A stretch of 64,000 nucleotides of DNA from Fibrobacterales bacterium Fibro_02 (GCA_001603905.1 LVAE01000057.1:1-64000); one strand, 5' to 3'; positions 10,001 through 20,074 are shown, counted from the first letter of the stretch. Numbers and translations are program-made. Notes: a model not told the origin generated them from the letters alone.

Positions 10001-13000
10001 TTGTATCAATTGTCAAAGAAACAAGTTCTCCGCTAAACACAGTTATCGTACAGGATTTCGTTGTTGAAGCAGATCTATATCGACACGAAACAGGATCATG
10101 TCCCTCAACATTCACATACACGACGGGTTCTTTATCACTATCAATATTACCTGCAAAGGAAACCGTCAAATCCCTCTTACGAGCCTTGGCAGTAGCCTTA
10201 AGAGAAATCGCAGTACCAGGAGTCACATCAGCCAAAGTTCTACTTTCATTAGGAATAATAGTCACACACTTATTGGAAGTAGACTCCAAATTTACAGAAC
10301 TTCCACCACTCAATGAAATCGTCCAAGAGTCATTCTTATAGTTTTCAATATAACTAGTTCCATGCGGAACAACCCATGTTTCTGTCGAAATACAATTCGG
10401 CCAATCATTGATATTGTCCGGGCAATCATCCGAATGGGACTGACAATAAGCTTGAATATCTGCAGCCGTAGCATTCACGCGATTCAATGTTGCCGTAGAC
10501 GCAATATTAACAACAGTGTACGGGATATCGCCAACGTTATAGCCCTCACCTGCCATAACCTGGAATGCTAAAGTTCCATGTGTAGCACCCGAAGTCGAGA
10601 CGCTGAATATATTTATTACAGTATCTTTTTCTGGTTTAGCATCTATTGCAAACGAACAATTGGGAGCAGTTCCATTATTTGTCAACAGAGGGCTATATGT
10701 CCAATTTTCAACGGTTTCTTGAGGGCATGCAATATTTATATTTAAAGGCAGCTCATGCTTTGTAACTAAAACACCAATCATTTTGGTATCTATAGAGCCA
10801 ATCTGCTGATAATCAGCTGTGAACGAAACGGATGGCACAGACCGTTGGCTAGCACCAACAACCACCCAAAACGGAACTTCCTGATTATAGCCAGATACAT
10901 TTGCCTTTACTACACACTTATAATTACCTCTAGTCAGTTTAGCATCTCCTGCCGTATACAATTTCGCAGTCATCGACGTCGGCAAAACACCCGTTCCACC
11001 ATAAAGAGCGGAACATCTATCTATTTTCATATCTGATTTTTTCAGATGTGATCCATTCAAGGGAATAATATTGATATAATCCCCCAAAGAACCATAGGGA
11101 TCATCAGGCAACGAAACTACTCGCGGAAAAACGATAAACGACGAATCTACATCAGACTTGTCTGCGTTTTGCCTTACAGGAGGCAAAGTTTCGCTGCTTT
11201 TTGTTTGCGACTCCAGAGAAACCCCTAATTGCGGAGCCATCGAAATAAAGTAACGATCCTTAAAATTAACGACATCAACATCGCTTTCTGTACTGGACGA
11301 ACTTGAAGACGGCGTTGCCGAAGCAGTTCCGCAGGCAGCAGCAGTCACCGAAGCATCACAAAGAATCGACGCTTCAGACAAAGCTTTTATCAATCGAGAG
11401 TTTGTATCAAGATCTGCTTCCTGGAAAGACATATGAATACAGCTTGCAGCAGGAGAATAGATATTGCCTTTCAGGTGGATCTTACTCTGTTGAGGCATTT
11501 CTCCTTCTGTATAGATAAACATGTTATTAACTTCATTGTTATTCCCCATAACAAGGGCATCTGCAACACCTTGTTCCAAATACAAGAAAACATAATTATT
11601 ATCGGCATCACTATCGGCACTATATTTGGCCGTAGGCAAACCATTCTGAGCATGAATAGGAACAGTGGCTATAATAATGAAATTTCCATTTAAAGTTCCT
11701 GTAATTGACCCTGTACTTGAAGTTATCCTTACAACGACAAAACCATTGTAGAAATTCTGTTTTACATATTCTTCATCATTTTTATGATCGTTATAGCAAG
11801 CATTCAAGCTCTCCACTAAATTTTCATCCCAAGATGTAATTGATGCCGCGCACCCCTTTTGAGCATATCCTTGGAACTGATTTTTCGCAGTAACAATCGG
11901 ATCCGGGATGACAAACCTGGATCCGTCGCATCCGGTCGTTTCAGTCCATATTTTACTACACTTATCCAATGCAGAGTTTCCTCCCGCAATTTTTTCAGAC
12001 GGCAACGTACCGACAACATCACCTTCAGTCTGGAACCATGAAGCAAAATGGCATTGAGGTTGGGCATTCTGATGATCCGAGGAAAAAATCCCCTTAAACT
12101 CTCTATGCGGTGTACAATAGGGAGAACCTGTTATTGTTTTTATAAAATGATCCGCTTCCCACATATTTTGTTTTCCCCACAAACACGTAGCATTATAGCA
12201 ATCCCATTCATTAGAATTATCATAAAACGGAGTAGGCGTCTGATAATGATCGTCTATAAAGTAAGCATAAAACATATACTCATCACCAGAATGAGTTTTC
12301 CAATAATTATTTTCATATTCCCTAAAAGTTATAGTCGGCCCATCACTAGAATGCAGATAATATCGATCATCCTTTACCTGTTCCGAATAAATTTTAAATG
12401 TGCCATAATTTGCATCTTCAGGCCATTTATAGCCACAGGCATGAGCACTATTATTGCATCCTCTATTAGTCTCTCCAATTTGTCTTATTTTTTTCGATGC
12501 AGAAAAGGTCTTATAAGACGCATCTGAACGAGCCTTCGCACTGTAAACTTTTGACTCGCTACTTGTACCCAGAACAAGTTTATTGTATTTACTAGCATCG
12601 TGATTATCCCCTTCCGTTGTATACATTGACACATTCGCGCCCAACCAAACATCGTTGTATACACTGAAAGCATTATTTCCACCAAATCCCGTCAAGAGAC
12701 TATTTCCATCCATTACCAGGTTACCTTCAATTCGTCCATTATCGCAATCACCTACATTGAAGGTTCCATTCGCAACCGTCATATTTCCTAAGACCTTAAA
12801 GCCGCCCTTGTCCTCATTACTGCATTTTGACGAAACCATAAAATCACCATCAACATATACATTGCCAGCAACTTTTCCGTTAAACGGGTCAACATGCCCT
12901 CCCACATAAAGATCGTCACCACCCACAAAACCGTTATCGGCACCGAGATTTCCCCCAATGCAAGTCAACTGTCCCACTTCAATATAATCACCTGTCAAAA

Positions 13001-13646
13001 TAGCATTACCAGTCACAATCCAATCACCCTTAGTTTTAGGCGGGTTTGCATTCCAATTACCATTAATCGCAGCAGAAGCATACGTTGTCTGAGTACCTAC
13101 AACTTCACCACCGTAATAAGCATAGTTGAGATTTACGCTTTTAGACTCTGTAATATGCGGAACAGTAACCTGATACAAACCATCTACATTAAAAATGGCA
13201 GTTTCATTATGCCGTGTATTACCTCGAGCCTCTCCGGAAGACAATATTTTTACTTTATATGTGCTTTTTTCTGTATTAACACCAGTAATCCACACCTTGT
13301 AGGTTTGATCAGCCCTTTGGAACGGACGTAAACGTTCAGTAATATTGATAGGCTGATGAGTTTCATCTTCCACAAACTGTTTTATCACCGCACCTAAATC
13401 ATTGGCATGGAACGTCATCCACGCACGCGCATTTTCTATACCCGCCTGTGCCCCCTGCAGAGCTTCTCGTTGCAGCATTCTGCTTGCACTAGACTTACCC
13501 TCGCTCGTTATCCATTTCCAGGTTGCAGTTGCGGCAATGGTTGCAATCAACATAAACAAAAGCACGGCGATTAAAGAAACACCGGCTTTCATAGAACTCT
13601 TTGAGGAAAAACACCTCACCATTACTTTGTAGAAATTCGTACGCAT
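7005..13646 (-). CDS. Giant PilX/GspK-like minor pilin with very large multidomain ectodomain
   Basis: N-terminal KAGVSLIAVLLFMLIATIAATATWKW pilin-like helix; follows three prepilin genes; Ser-rich linkers (ESSSSESSSSSSEAEESSSSES), InlB-like and Cys-rich Ig-like domains. Start at 13646, just downstream of the preceding gene's stop, preferred. Confidence 0.75.
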   Translation of the reverse strand: MRTNFYKVMVRCFSSKSSMKAGVSLIAVLLFMLIATIAATATWKWITSEGKSSASRMLQREALQGAQAGIENARAWMTFHANDLGAVIKQFVEDETHQPINITERLRPFQRADQTYKVWITGVNTEKSTYKVKILSSGEARGNTRHNETAIFNVDGLYQVTVPHITESKSVNLNYAYYGGEVVGTQTTYASAAINGNWNANPPKTKGDWIVTGNAILTGDYIEVGQLTCIGGNLGADNGFVGGDDLYVGGHVDPFNGKVAGNVYVDGDFMVSSKCSNEDKGGFKVLGNMTVANGTFNVGDCDNGRIEGNLVMDGNSLLTGFGGNNAFSVYNDVWLGANVSMYTTEGDNHDASKYNKLVLGTSSESKVYSAKARSDASYKTFSASKKIRQIGETNRGCNNSAHACGYKWPEDANYGTFKIYSEQVKDDRYYLHSSDGPTITFREYENNYWKTHSGDEYMFYAYFIDDHYQTPTPFYDNSNEWDCYNATCLWGKQNMWEADHFIKTITGSPYCTPHREFKGIFSSDHQNAQPQCHFASWFQTEGDVVGTLPSEKIAGGNSALDKCSKIWTETTGCDGSRFVIPDPIVTAKNQFQGYAQKGCAASITSWDENLVESLNACYNDHKNDEEYVKQNFYNGFVVVRITSSTGSITGTLNGNFIIIATVPIHAQNGLPTAKYSADSDADNNYVFLYLEQGVADALVMGNNNEVNNMFIYTEGEMPQQSKIHLKGNIYSPAASCIHMSFQEADLDTNSRLIKALSEASILCDASVTAAACGTASATPSSSSSSTESDVDVVNFKDRYFISMAPQLGVSLESQTKSSETLPPVRQNADKSDVDSSFIVFPRVVSLPDDPYGSLGDYINIIPLNGSHLKKSDMKIDRCSALYGGTGVLPTSMTAKLYTAGDAKLTRGNYKCVVKANVSGYNQEVPFWVVVGASQRSVPSVSFTADYQQIGSIDTKMIGVLVTKHELPLNINIACPQETVENWTYSPLLTNNGTAPNCSFAIDAKPEKDTVINIFSVSTSGATHGTLAFQVMAGEGYNVGDIPYTVVNIASTATLNRVNATAADIQAYCQSHSDDCPDNINDWPNCISTETWVVPHGTSYIENYKNDSWTISLSGGSSVNLESTSNKCVTIIPNESRTLADVTPGTAISLKATAKARKRDLTVSFAGNIDSDKEPVVYVNVEGHDPVSCRYRSASTTKSCTITVFSGELVSLTIDTTLSDNRNFSYWKCSGSSCPTDYAVTSSKYESFYVTDNNTTVYAHFGESDKHCFFDEFKNGSVNCASLVVEEKKYCIDDCLSENNNVCASAEATGSVYANAKWHLISGAINDIHLDAYSGKIYVKKDKSVTVMSTVDAGRAGTLKALVQLPRVSSSLGSSSDKVRNTGFLLRSNADASSYLMLNVYMDNSNRVVAQICKNGGSCLSDILTRNSSPLYTSASNMVMISAIITKTDELIVSAYEGNYYGTPNVYTKSFDLSKLTSSNNTVNNVYVGYRLENSDLKLYGIGWISEEYASECHETPPIVKCSFAAKAENGVIPTQQDVEPWVGHSGWFDSRKYNCEKKFYYYNGTDACGGSSTGVVACNGSYNFSNDGAGQHGYDGQKTAKAGLKCTLDGTDGMWAADPEDAETGESYRAHCGTFWTGNYTECTHHADLFSGELYLSDIGDEQVATFTKENLRSASLRIEAENPDNSEVEVWLFSESDGYGEDNYPSLASSFSGTVGTIDVSSLLGGSGGFDPEKVVQIAFKSKNTGVVVIKSVTSVCSQAVGVESCNVSRSGHGPTATLNVDAMITNLELVGSFVVSGTCTDPGPGSDDKTVSKTMTDGYSNNSDGSITLSDVANGTDIPPKHTCSLSLTVIPEGSSTGYTKQCSGGEAEDDVSCTTTIEKNSVELGANSPTFTFVLDHCPAGGCGEYEIKLGSQTVFTGTCETGPRCSASKSGSAQTAVGTGYTYSVISKADPALFTCDTKSFDVVAASSNSTETSSESVAEESSSSESSSSSSEAEESSSSESLLSVTCSVGNASTMSNQSGKSVGDSISVTPYTVSGCNSSGCSYSIVAESHTISPAQTSSTYDGGSISFADAGASDTENYTLTISLGGESHSCTFSVTYSTGEESSSSEAEASSSASMPTVALTNTENNSGGPLTTGSYKVTAIASCSNVRFNCEYNFTNTGCSIGVNANTAVSGEMNSSNNILSPKPVVGDVLTVTGTVTNIWCAGW

Positions 13647-13659
13647 AGGAAACTCCGTG

Positions 13660-15081
13660 CTAATCTCTCGGACCGTTGCTAGGGGTTGCAACAACTAAAT
13701 CAACATTGCCTGTTTCGCCTTTTCCGCCATTCTTGGCACCCCGGCTAACCTGCAATTTCAATTTAAAAGCCTTTACATTTTTCTTTTCTTTTTTATTAGC
13801 ACCCAATTCAGGGTCAAACCCATTAAACTTATAATTCGCCGTAGCCACTTGATGGATTTTAACGTTCTTAATTATAACCTTACCTTGTGACACTAACGGA
13901 GAAAAACTTGCAAAGGTAAATGCCAAGCAAACATTATCAACAGCTTCAGGCACAGTAAAACGCATAGAGCGTTTTCCAGTACCACGCGAAGCATCCATTG
14001 GCGGGAAGAACATAAAATCTTCTATAACAATTTTTCCATCTTTCTTCGCATAATCCCCGGACCCAGCCTTTCTGAAGCCAACCGACATATGATCCATTCC
14101 AGGAACAAACATCAAGCTCTTGTCATATTCGCCCACATACCCCAAATCAAATGACACTTCATAAACCGTATCAGGATGCAAGGTCATTTTGCCATACGAA
14201 TCACAAAGTGTGCTCCAATTATCTTCGGCAGATCCAGATTCATTTTTTATAGCAAAAGCCTGATTTTTCTTTCTATATGTAGCCTCTAAAATTCCACCAA
14301 TGCCCTCATCATCACTATTTCTGTAGTTTGAATAAAAACCCGAAAGAATAATAGCAGTTCCTCCGACATTTTCAAAACCCGCTGTATTTACAGCGTTAAA
14401 GCCAGCATAGCCTTCATCACCTACACGAGGAACTAACCTAAAAGAATCCATATCATCCGGTGGAAACAATTGTGATTTTTCAACCTTCACACCAGGATTC
14501 GCAGCTTCGACATTAAACACTGTTACGCCAGAAGCCATTTGAACAGGTTGGCTCCCTTCCTTACAGGGGTCATCATCACTAATAGTCACCCCTTCAGCAA
14601 CATCCTTAATAGAGCAAGAACGCAACAGAGTCTTGTTTTTCGCATCCATATACCAACGGACTTCTTCAACGGCCAAAAAATAACCGTTATCATCATAACG
14701 AATTCGACGTAATGTCAAATCACTAAAGCCGTCATCATTCGTCAATAAAAAGGAGGAGGAATCTTTTTTGTCCGGGTCATAATCTTCAGGGTGCATGTAA
14801 ACATTCTCGTTTACGTCCTCAAATTTCACACCATACTCCGTGCCTAAGTCAGCCACACCTGTTTTTCTGGCACTCTTTGCACCCATTTGAGCAACATCTT
14901 CTCTAAACAACATTGCCACATTCTCGGCTTCTTGTGAAGCCTTGATCATGTTATCGGTACGGATACGGAACTTGGTGGAATTGCTGAAAGCCTCACCGGC
15001 AATAACAACAACAATGCCCACAATACCCATATAGACCATAAGTTCCATAAGGGTGAAGCCAGATTTTTTCAAGCTTTTCAT
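13660..15081 (-). CDS. Prepilin-type N-terminal cleavage/methylation protein (PilW-like)
   Basis: KKSGFTLMELMVYMGIVGIVVVIAGEAF type IV pilin signature; 4-bp overlap with upstream gene. Confidence 0.9.
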   Translation of the reverse strand: MKSLKKSGFTLMELMVYMGIVGIVVVIAGEAFSNSTKFRIRTDNMIKASQEAENVAMLFREDVAQMGAKSARKTGVADLGTEYGVKFEDVNENVYMHPEDYDPDKKDSSSFLLTNDDGFSDLTLRRIRYDDNGYFLAVEEVRWYMDAKNKTLLRSCSIKDVAEGVTISDDDPCKEGSQPVQMASGVTVFNVEAANPGVKVEKSQLFPPDDMDSFRLVPRVGDEGYAGFNAVNTAGFENVGGTAIILSGFYSNYRNSDDEGIGGILEATYRKKNQAFAIKNESGSAEDNWSTLCDSYGKMTLHPDTVYEVSFDLGYVGEYDKSLMFVPGMDHMSVGFRKAGSGDYAKKDGKIVIEDFMFFPPMDASRGTGKRSMRFTVPEAVDNVCLAFTFASFSPLVSQGKVIIKNVKIHQVATANYKFNGFDPELGANKKEKKNVKAFKLKLQVSRGAKNGGKGETGNVDLVVATPSNGPRD

Positions 15082-15602
15082 CTGATCACCCCCGATACGG
15101 TAATTGATTGCGTAGAACTTTTAAATCGCCAACTAACCTTGACGTCCAGTCGTTTTGCAAACACATGCTTGATGCTATCCTCACCTAAAAGAACTGATGA
15201 CGTCTTCGACATATAATCTGCATCGGGAGAAACAGTAATTTCTGCATTGTAGTAGACCGTCATAGTATTGGTGATAATCCCAGGTTGTCCCTCCCAAGTA
15301 CGCTTAATGGAATCTATCACAATCGGATTAAGGTTACCATCTTCATCCATTCCGATTTTTTCATCGGACAAACTTGCAAGTCCTAGCGAACCTAGAGAAT
15401 CTATCAAATTTTGAGCCACTTCAGTCGCTCCATCGCGACCACGGATACGCAACAGTGCATCACGGTTTCCAGTCTGCAAATTAAGGACCGCCATATAGAG
15501 GAATCCTAATACAGCAGCAGCAATCAGAACTTCAACTATGCCAAAACCACGCTTTAAGCGCGCCTTTTGACATTCAATCACTTTGTCACACACCGTCACC
15601 AT
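15078..15602 (-). CDS. Prepilin-type protein (PilV-like)
   Basis: KRGFGIVEVLIAAAVLGFLYMAVLNLQ class III-like prepilin N-terminus. Confidence 0.85.
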   Translation of the reverse strand: MVTVCDKVIECQKARLKRGFGIVEVLIAAAVLGFLYMAVLNLQTGNRDALLRIRGRDGATEVAQNLIDSLGSLGLASLSDEKIGMDEDGNLNPIVIDSIKRTWEGQPGIITNTMTVYYNAEITVSPDADYMSKTSSVLLGEDSIKHVFAKRLDVKVSWRFKSSTQSITVSGVIR

Positions 15603-15610
15603 AACACCAC

Positions 15611-16198
15611 CTACAATTCAGTCCAGTTGTTCCAATTATTGTTTGACGTACGATCATTGCCAACCTTCCACATCGGAACAACCCTATTTTTATTTTTATC
15701 TTTGCGAACAGCACCGTAAACATCGCGACCCCCATACTGAATGCAAATTCCACCCTCTGGAGGTGTCGCAGCAAGGCCAATACGAGGTTTAAAGGGAACT
15801 TTCGCTTCATTTCCAATCCAATCACGCATCGTCGTAGGGCAGCCACTACTAGCTTCACTATTAGCAATAAATTTCGCCGGAGCGTCAATAGTAAATTCGT
15901 CTATAATACCTTCGTTGGGCGACTCACAATCCCTCGTTCCTTTATCACGAACCACAAAAAGACGTTGAGGATCCCCAGAAGCAATCCTCAAGCACAGCAC
16001 TTCATTGCGCTGGCTAGACAAATTCGCTACACGTTCGACAAAGGCTGCAGTGTTCACTGCGGCATCCTTGACTCGGGCATTCGCGACGGCCTGTTGCAAA
16101 CCAGCCACGCCCATAGCAGACAAAATTCCCAAAATGGAAACAACCACCAGGACTTCGACCAGGGTATAGCCCGCTTTCAAACGCTTAGCAAATAACAT
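15611..16198 (-). CDS. Prepilin-type protein (FimT/GspH-like)
   Basis: LKAGYTLVEVLVVVSILGILSAMGVAGLQQAVANARVKDA. Confidence 0.9.
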   Translation of the reverse strand: MLFAKRLKAGYTLVEVLVVVSILGILSAMGVAGLQQAVANARVKDAAVNTAAFVERVANLSSQRNEVLCLRIASGDPQRLFVVRDKGTRDCESPNEGIIDEFTIDAPAKFIANSEASSGCPTTMRDWIGNEAKVPFKPRIGLAATPPEGGICIQYGGRDVYGAVRKDKNKNRVVPMWKVGNDRTSNNNWNNWTEL

Positions 16199-16570
16199 AA
16201 TTCAATCCTTAAACAACTTCGCCACAAAGATAGTTCAAAGACGCAGGCGACATTCAAAAACGCGTTTCAACAACACGCAAAATTGGATATCGCCAACATC
16301 CCGAACTTAAAATAACTTTTTTTTTACAAAACGGCTCAAAAAATTTCAAAAAACAGCTTTTTCTTGCGAAAATGGGCGAAAAACGACAATTTGGGGCCAC
16401 AAAAACGAATTATGTAATATTTTTGTAATATGTTTTCGGTTTACGACTTCCTGACAATGCCGCTGGGACATTTTTTCATCAAAATCCATTTATAAAAATG
16501 GGTCTATAATGAAAATAACTATATTTGCGCTCGCTTGGCGCATGTTGCGCCGCATTAAACGGAGGCTAAA

Positions 16571-18025
16571 ATGGCTCTACAGTTCTACAACACCGCATCG
16601 CGCAAGAAAGAAGTTTTCACTCTCCCCGAAGGCGTCCCCGCCGTGCGCATGTACTGTTGCGGCCCGACGGTGTACCATTTCGCCCATATCGGCAACCTCC
16701 GCACCTACATTTTCGAAGACTTTTTGGTCCGCACGCTGAAGTACTACGGCTACAAGGTGAACCACATCGTGAACATCACCGACGTAGGCCACTTGACCAG
16801 TGACGCAGACTCTGGCGACGACAAGATGGAAAAGGGCGCCGCCCGCGAAGGCAAGTCTGTCTGGGACATTGCGAAGTTCTACACCGACGCGTTCATGGCC
16901 GACTGGCATCGTTTGAACATCCAGGAACCGACACGCTGGACTCCTGCCACGCAGCACATCCAGGAACAGATCGACTTGGTGAAGACCTTGGAAGAAAAGG
17001 GTTACACCTACCGCACCAGCGACGGTATCTACTTCGATAGCCTCAAGTTCCCGCGCTATGCCGACTTTGCGCGCCTCGACGTGGAAAATCTCCGCAAGGG
17101 TAGCCGCATCGACATGGGCGAAAAGCACAACGCCACCGACTTCGCTTTGTGGAAGTTCAGCCCGAAGGACAAGAAGCGCGCCATGGAATGGGACAGCCCG
17201 TGGGGCGTTGGATTCCCCGGCTGGCACATTGAATGCTCCGCTATGGCCATGAAGTACAATGGCCCGACGCTCGACATTCACTGCGGCGGTACCGACCACA
17301 TCCGCGTGCACCACACCAACGAAATTGCCCAGAGCGAATGTGCTAACGGCGTACAGTTCGCCCGTTTCTGGATGCACGGTGAATTTCTGCGCACCGCAAG
17401 TGAAGAAAAGCTTGAAGACGGCACGACCGAAACCAAGTTCGGCAAGATGAGTAAGTCCAGCGGCGAATTCCTGACGGTCACGCTTTTGATGGACCGCGGT
17501 TTCAACCCGCTCGACTACCGCTTCTTCGCCATCGGCAGCCACTACCGCAACTACCTGAACTTCACGTGGGAAGCCTTGGAAGGCGCCAAGGAAGGCCTCA
17601 AGAGCTTGCACAAGAAGACGGACCCGCTGATCGGTAAGGCTACTGCTATCACTAGCGAAGCTGCCAAGGCATTCCAGAACGAGTTCAAGGAAGCTATCGG
17701 TGACGACCTGAACATGCCGCGTGCTCTGGGCATCATGAACACGATGCTCAAGAGCGATATCGATGACGGCGAAAAGGCAGCGCTGGTTGCCGATTTCGAC
17801 CAGATTTTCGGTTTGAAGCTCGATGAACCTCGTGAAGAATACGCCAAGAAGGGTGCGAACGACGGTGTGGATGTCGCAAAGATTGAAGCGCTGATTGCCG
17901 CCCGTAAGGAAGCCCGTGCAGCCAAGAACTGGGCCGAAAGTGACCGCATCCGCGACGAACTCGCCGCGATGAATGTTGTCATCAAGGACAGCAAGGAAGG
18001 CACGACCTGGGAAATCAAGGGTTAG
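16571..18025 (+). CDS. cysS: Cysteinyl-tRNA synthetase
   Basis: YCCGPTVYHFAHIGNLRTYIFEDFL; KMSKSSGEF class I KMSKS. Confidence 0.97.
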   Translation: MALQFYNTASRKKEVFTLPEGVPAVRMYCCGPTVYHFAHIGNLRTYIFEDFLVRTLKYYGYKVNHIVNITDVGHLTSDADSGDDKMEKGAAREGKSVWDIAKFYTDAFMADWHRLNIQEPTRWTPATQHIQEQIDLVKTLEEKGYTYRTSDGIYFDSLKFPRYADFARLDVENLRKGSRIDMGEKHNATDFALWKFSPKDKKRAMEWDSPWGVGFPGWHIECSAMAMKYNGPTLDIHCGGTDHIRVHHTNEIAQSECANGVQFARFWMHGEFLRTASEEKLEDGTTETKFGKMSKSSGEFLTVTLLMDRGFNPLDYRFFAIGSHYRNYLNFTWEALEGAKEGLKSLHKKTDPLIGKATAITSEAAKAFQNEFKEAIGDDLNMPRALGIMNTMLKSDIDDGEKAALVADFDQIFGLKLDEPREEYAKKGANDGVDVAKIEALIAARKEARAAKNWAESDRIRDELAAMNVVIKDSKEGTTWEIKG

Positions 18026-18051
18026 TAATTAGTCCTAATTACTAACATCCG

Positions 18052-19332
18052 ATGTTTTTTCTTCTAATCGTTATTTATGTCGCATTCGTTGCGCTAGGCC
18101 TCCCCGACACAATCCTCGGTGCAGCCTGGCCACTAATGCGACTGGACCTAGCCGCTCCCCTTTCTGCGGCAGGGATTCTTTCGATAATCGTTTCTATAGG
18201 AACGATTATTGCAAGCCTCATTACTCCGAGACTCATTCGCTTTTTTGGAACAGGGAAACTTGTCGCCTACAGCATAGCCCTGACGGCATTTGCCTCGGTT
18301 GGTTATGGTTTCGCAAATTCATTTACATTCCTTTGCCTATGTGCGATACCCATGGGAATCGGCGGTGGTGCGGTCGACGTGGCAATGAATAACTTTGCCG
18401 CCATTTACCTGGAATCAAAACACACAAATTGGCTGCACGCCAGCTGGGGAATCGGAGCAACTCTCGGCCCTGCGTTTCTGTCACTTTCAATCTTTGCGGG
18501 CAAAGATTGGCGGGGAGCCTACGAAATCGTAGCGATTCTTTTGGCAATTATTTTCGTGATGACACTTGTTTCTCTTCCCCTTTGGAAAAAGACAGAAGCA
18601 GGAAACAGCATTCAGGGAAACCCAAGTACTGAATCTAGAAACGATAGTACGCCCAGACTACGAGAAGTTCTCCGTATTCCCGGAATAAAGCTCTCGTTCA
18701 TGACCTTCTTCTTTTACTCCGCTCTCGAAATTTCGACGAGTCTCTGGTGCGGAACCTACCTGATTGCATGCGGTTTCAAGCCCGAAATCGGCGCCATCTG
18801 CGTTTCGTTGCTATTTGCGTCGGTGATGGTGGGCCGAATCATCAGCGGATTTTTCGCAATCAAGTTCACTGACCATCGGCTGATTTATGCAGGGATATTC
18901 ATTGTCATCGCAGGATGTTTCGTTCTTTCAATGCCACTTCCGTTATGGGTCATGCCCATCTGCATTTGTCTACTCGGACTCGGATGTGCTCCCGTCTACC
19001 CATCTCTTATCCATGCGACTCCAGCTCGTTTCGGTGAAGCCATTTCAAGCCAAGCCATCAGCATCCAATTGGCGGGATCCTATGTGGGCTCAATACTGAT
19101 GCCCCCTGCATTCGGTGTTATCGCCGCTAAATTTTCGGTTCACCTTTGGCCGGTTGCACTTTCCATTTTTGTTGGATTATTACTTTTGTGCGTGTGCCTG
19201 CTGGATTATGTCACGCACCGTAAGCTCAACAAGTCGTACGCTCGCGAGCGCGTCATGGACATACTCCATGAGATTTCCATGGAAGATCTCAAACGTATCC
19301 GTCGGATGCACAAGAAGAAAAAGAAACATTAG
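18052..19332 (+). CDS. MFS transporter
   Basis: About 12 hydrophobic segments; MFS-type family layout. Confidence 0.85.
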   Translation: MFFLLIVIYVAFVALGLPDTILGAAWPLMRLDLAAPLSAAGILSIIVSIGTIIASLITPRLIRFFGTGKLVAYSIALTAFASVGYGFANSFTFLCLCAIPMGIGGGAVDVAMNNFAAIYLESKHTNWLHASWGIGATLGPAFLSLSIFAGKDWRGAYEIVAILLAIIFVMTLVSLPLWKKTEAGNSIQGNPSTESRNDSTPRLREVLRIPGIKLSFMTFFFYSALEISTSLWCGTYLIACGFKPEIGAICVSLLFASVMVGRIISGFFAIKFTDHRLIYAGIFIVIAGCFVLSMPLPLWVMPICICLLGLGCAPVYPSLIHATPARFGEAISSQAISIQLAGSYVGSILMPPAFGVIAAKFSVHLWPVALSIFVGLLLLCVCLLDYVTHRKLNKSYARERVMDILHEISMEDLKRIRRMHKKKKKH

Positions 19333-19359
19333 AGGACAATAATCCTCAGGAAGGACGCC

Positions 19360-20016
19360 ATGAAACTCAAGCCCTTTGTGTTCAATCCGTTCGGAGTCAA
19401 CGGTTTCGTTTTAAGCAACGTTACCGGCGATGCTATTCTGATTGACCCGAGTGTCAGCAACGAACGCGAGGAAGCGGCGTTAGCGAACTATATCGCCACA
19501 AACAACCTGACCGTGCGCCACCTGCTGAACACGCACCTGCACCTGGATCACGTACTGGGCAACGCGTTTGTCGCCAAGACTTATGGGGTGCAGCCCGAAG
19601 CGCACGAAAAGGACGCATTCCTTTTGGATTTGCAAGAAGAGCAGAGCCAGATGTTCGGGCTTCCGCTGCGGGAACCGTCGCCCGGACTCGGCAATTACCT
19701 TGCCGAGGGCGATGCCGTCGAGGTGCCCGGCATTCGCTTGCAAGTGATTCATGTGGCCGGGCACTCCCCCGGCGGCATCGCGTTTTACTGTGAAAACCCG
19801 GGCGAAGTCAACGGCCAGAAGGATGTACCGCCGTTGCTGTTCCCCGGCGACATCCTATTTGCGGGAAGCCGCGGACGCAGCGACTTGTTCGGCGGCGATG
19901 AAGATGCACTCGTGCGTGGAATCAAAAGCAAGCTCCTGACGCTCCCGAAAGAGACTGTCGTATTTCCCGGACACGGGCCAATGACGACCATCGGCGACGA
20001 AGCGAGATGGTATTAA
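19360..20016 (+). CDS. MBL-fold metallo-hydrolase (glyoxalase II-like)
   Basis: NTHLHLDHVLGN (HxHxDH), HVAGHSPGG, PGHGPMTT. Confidence 0.9.
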   Translation: MKLKPFVFNPFGVNGFVLSNVTGDAILIDPSVSNEREEAALANYIATNNLTVRHLLNTHLHLDHVLGNAFVAKTYGVQPEAHEKDAFLLDLQEEQSQMFGLPLREPSPGLGNYLAEGDAVEVPGIRLQVIHVAGHSPGGIAFYCENPGEVNGQKDVPPLLFPGDILFAGSRGRSDLFGGDEDALVRGIKSKLLTLPKETVVFPGHGPMTTIGDEARWY

Positions 20017-20019
20017 TAG

Positions 20020-20047
20020 GTGATCCCGGCTCAAGGCGGGGATGACA
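20020..20047. repeat. Short palindromic repeat (gtgatcccggctcaaggcggggatgaca)
   Basis: Same layout as the gtgatgccgg...ccggcatgaca elements. Confidence 0.7.
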
Positions 20048-20074
20048 AAGAGTCCGGCAGGACAATCAAACGGC

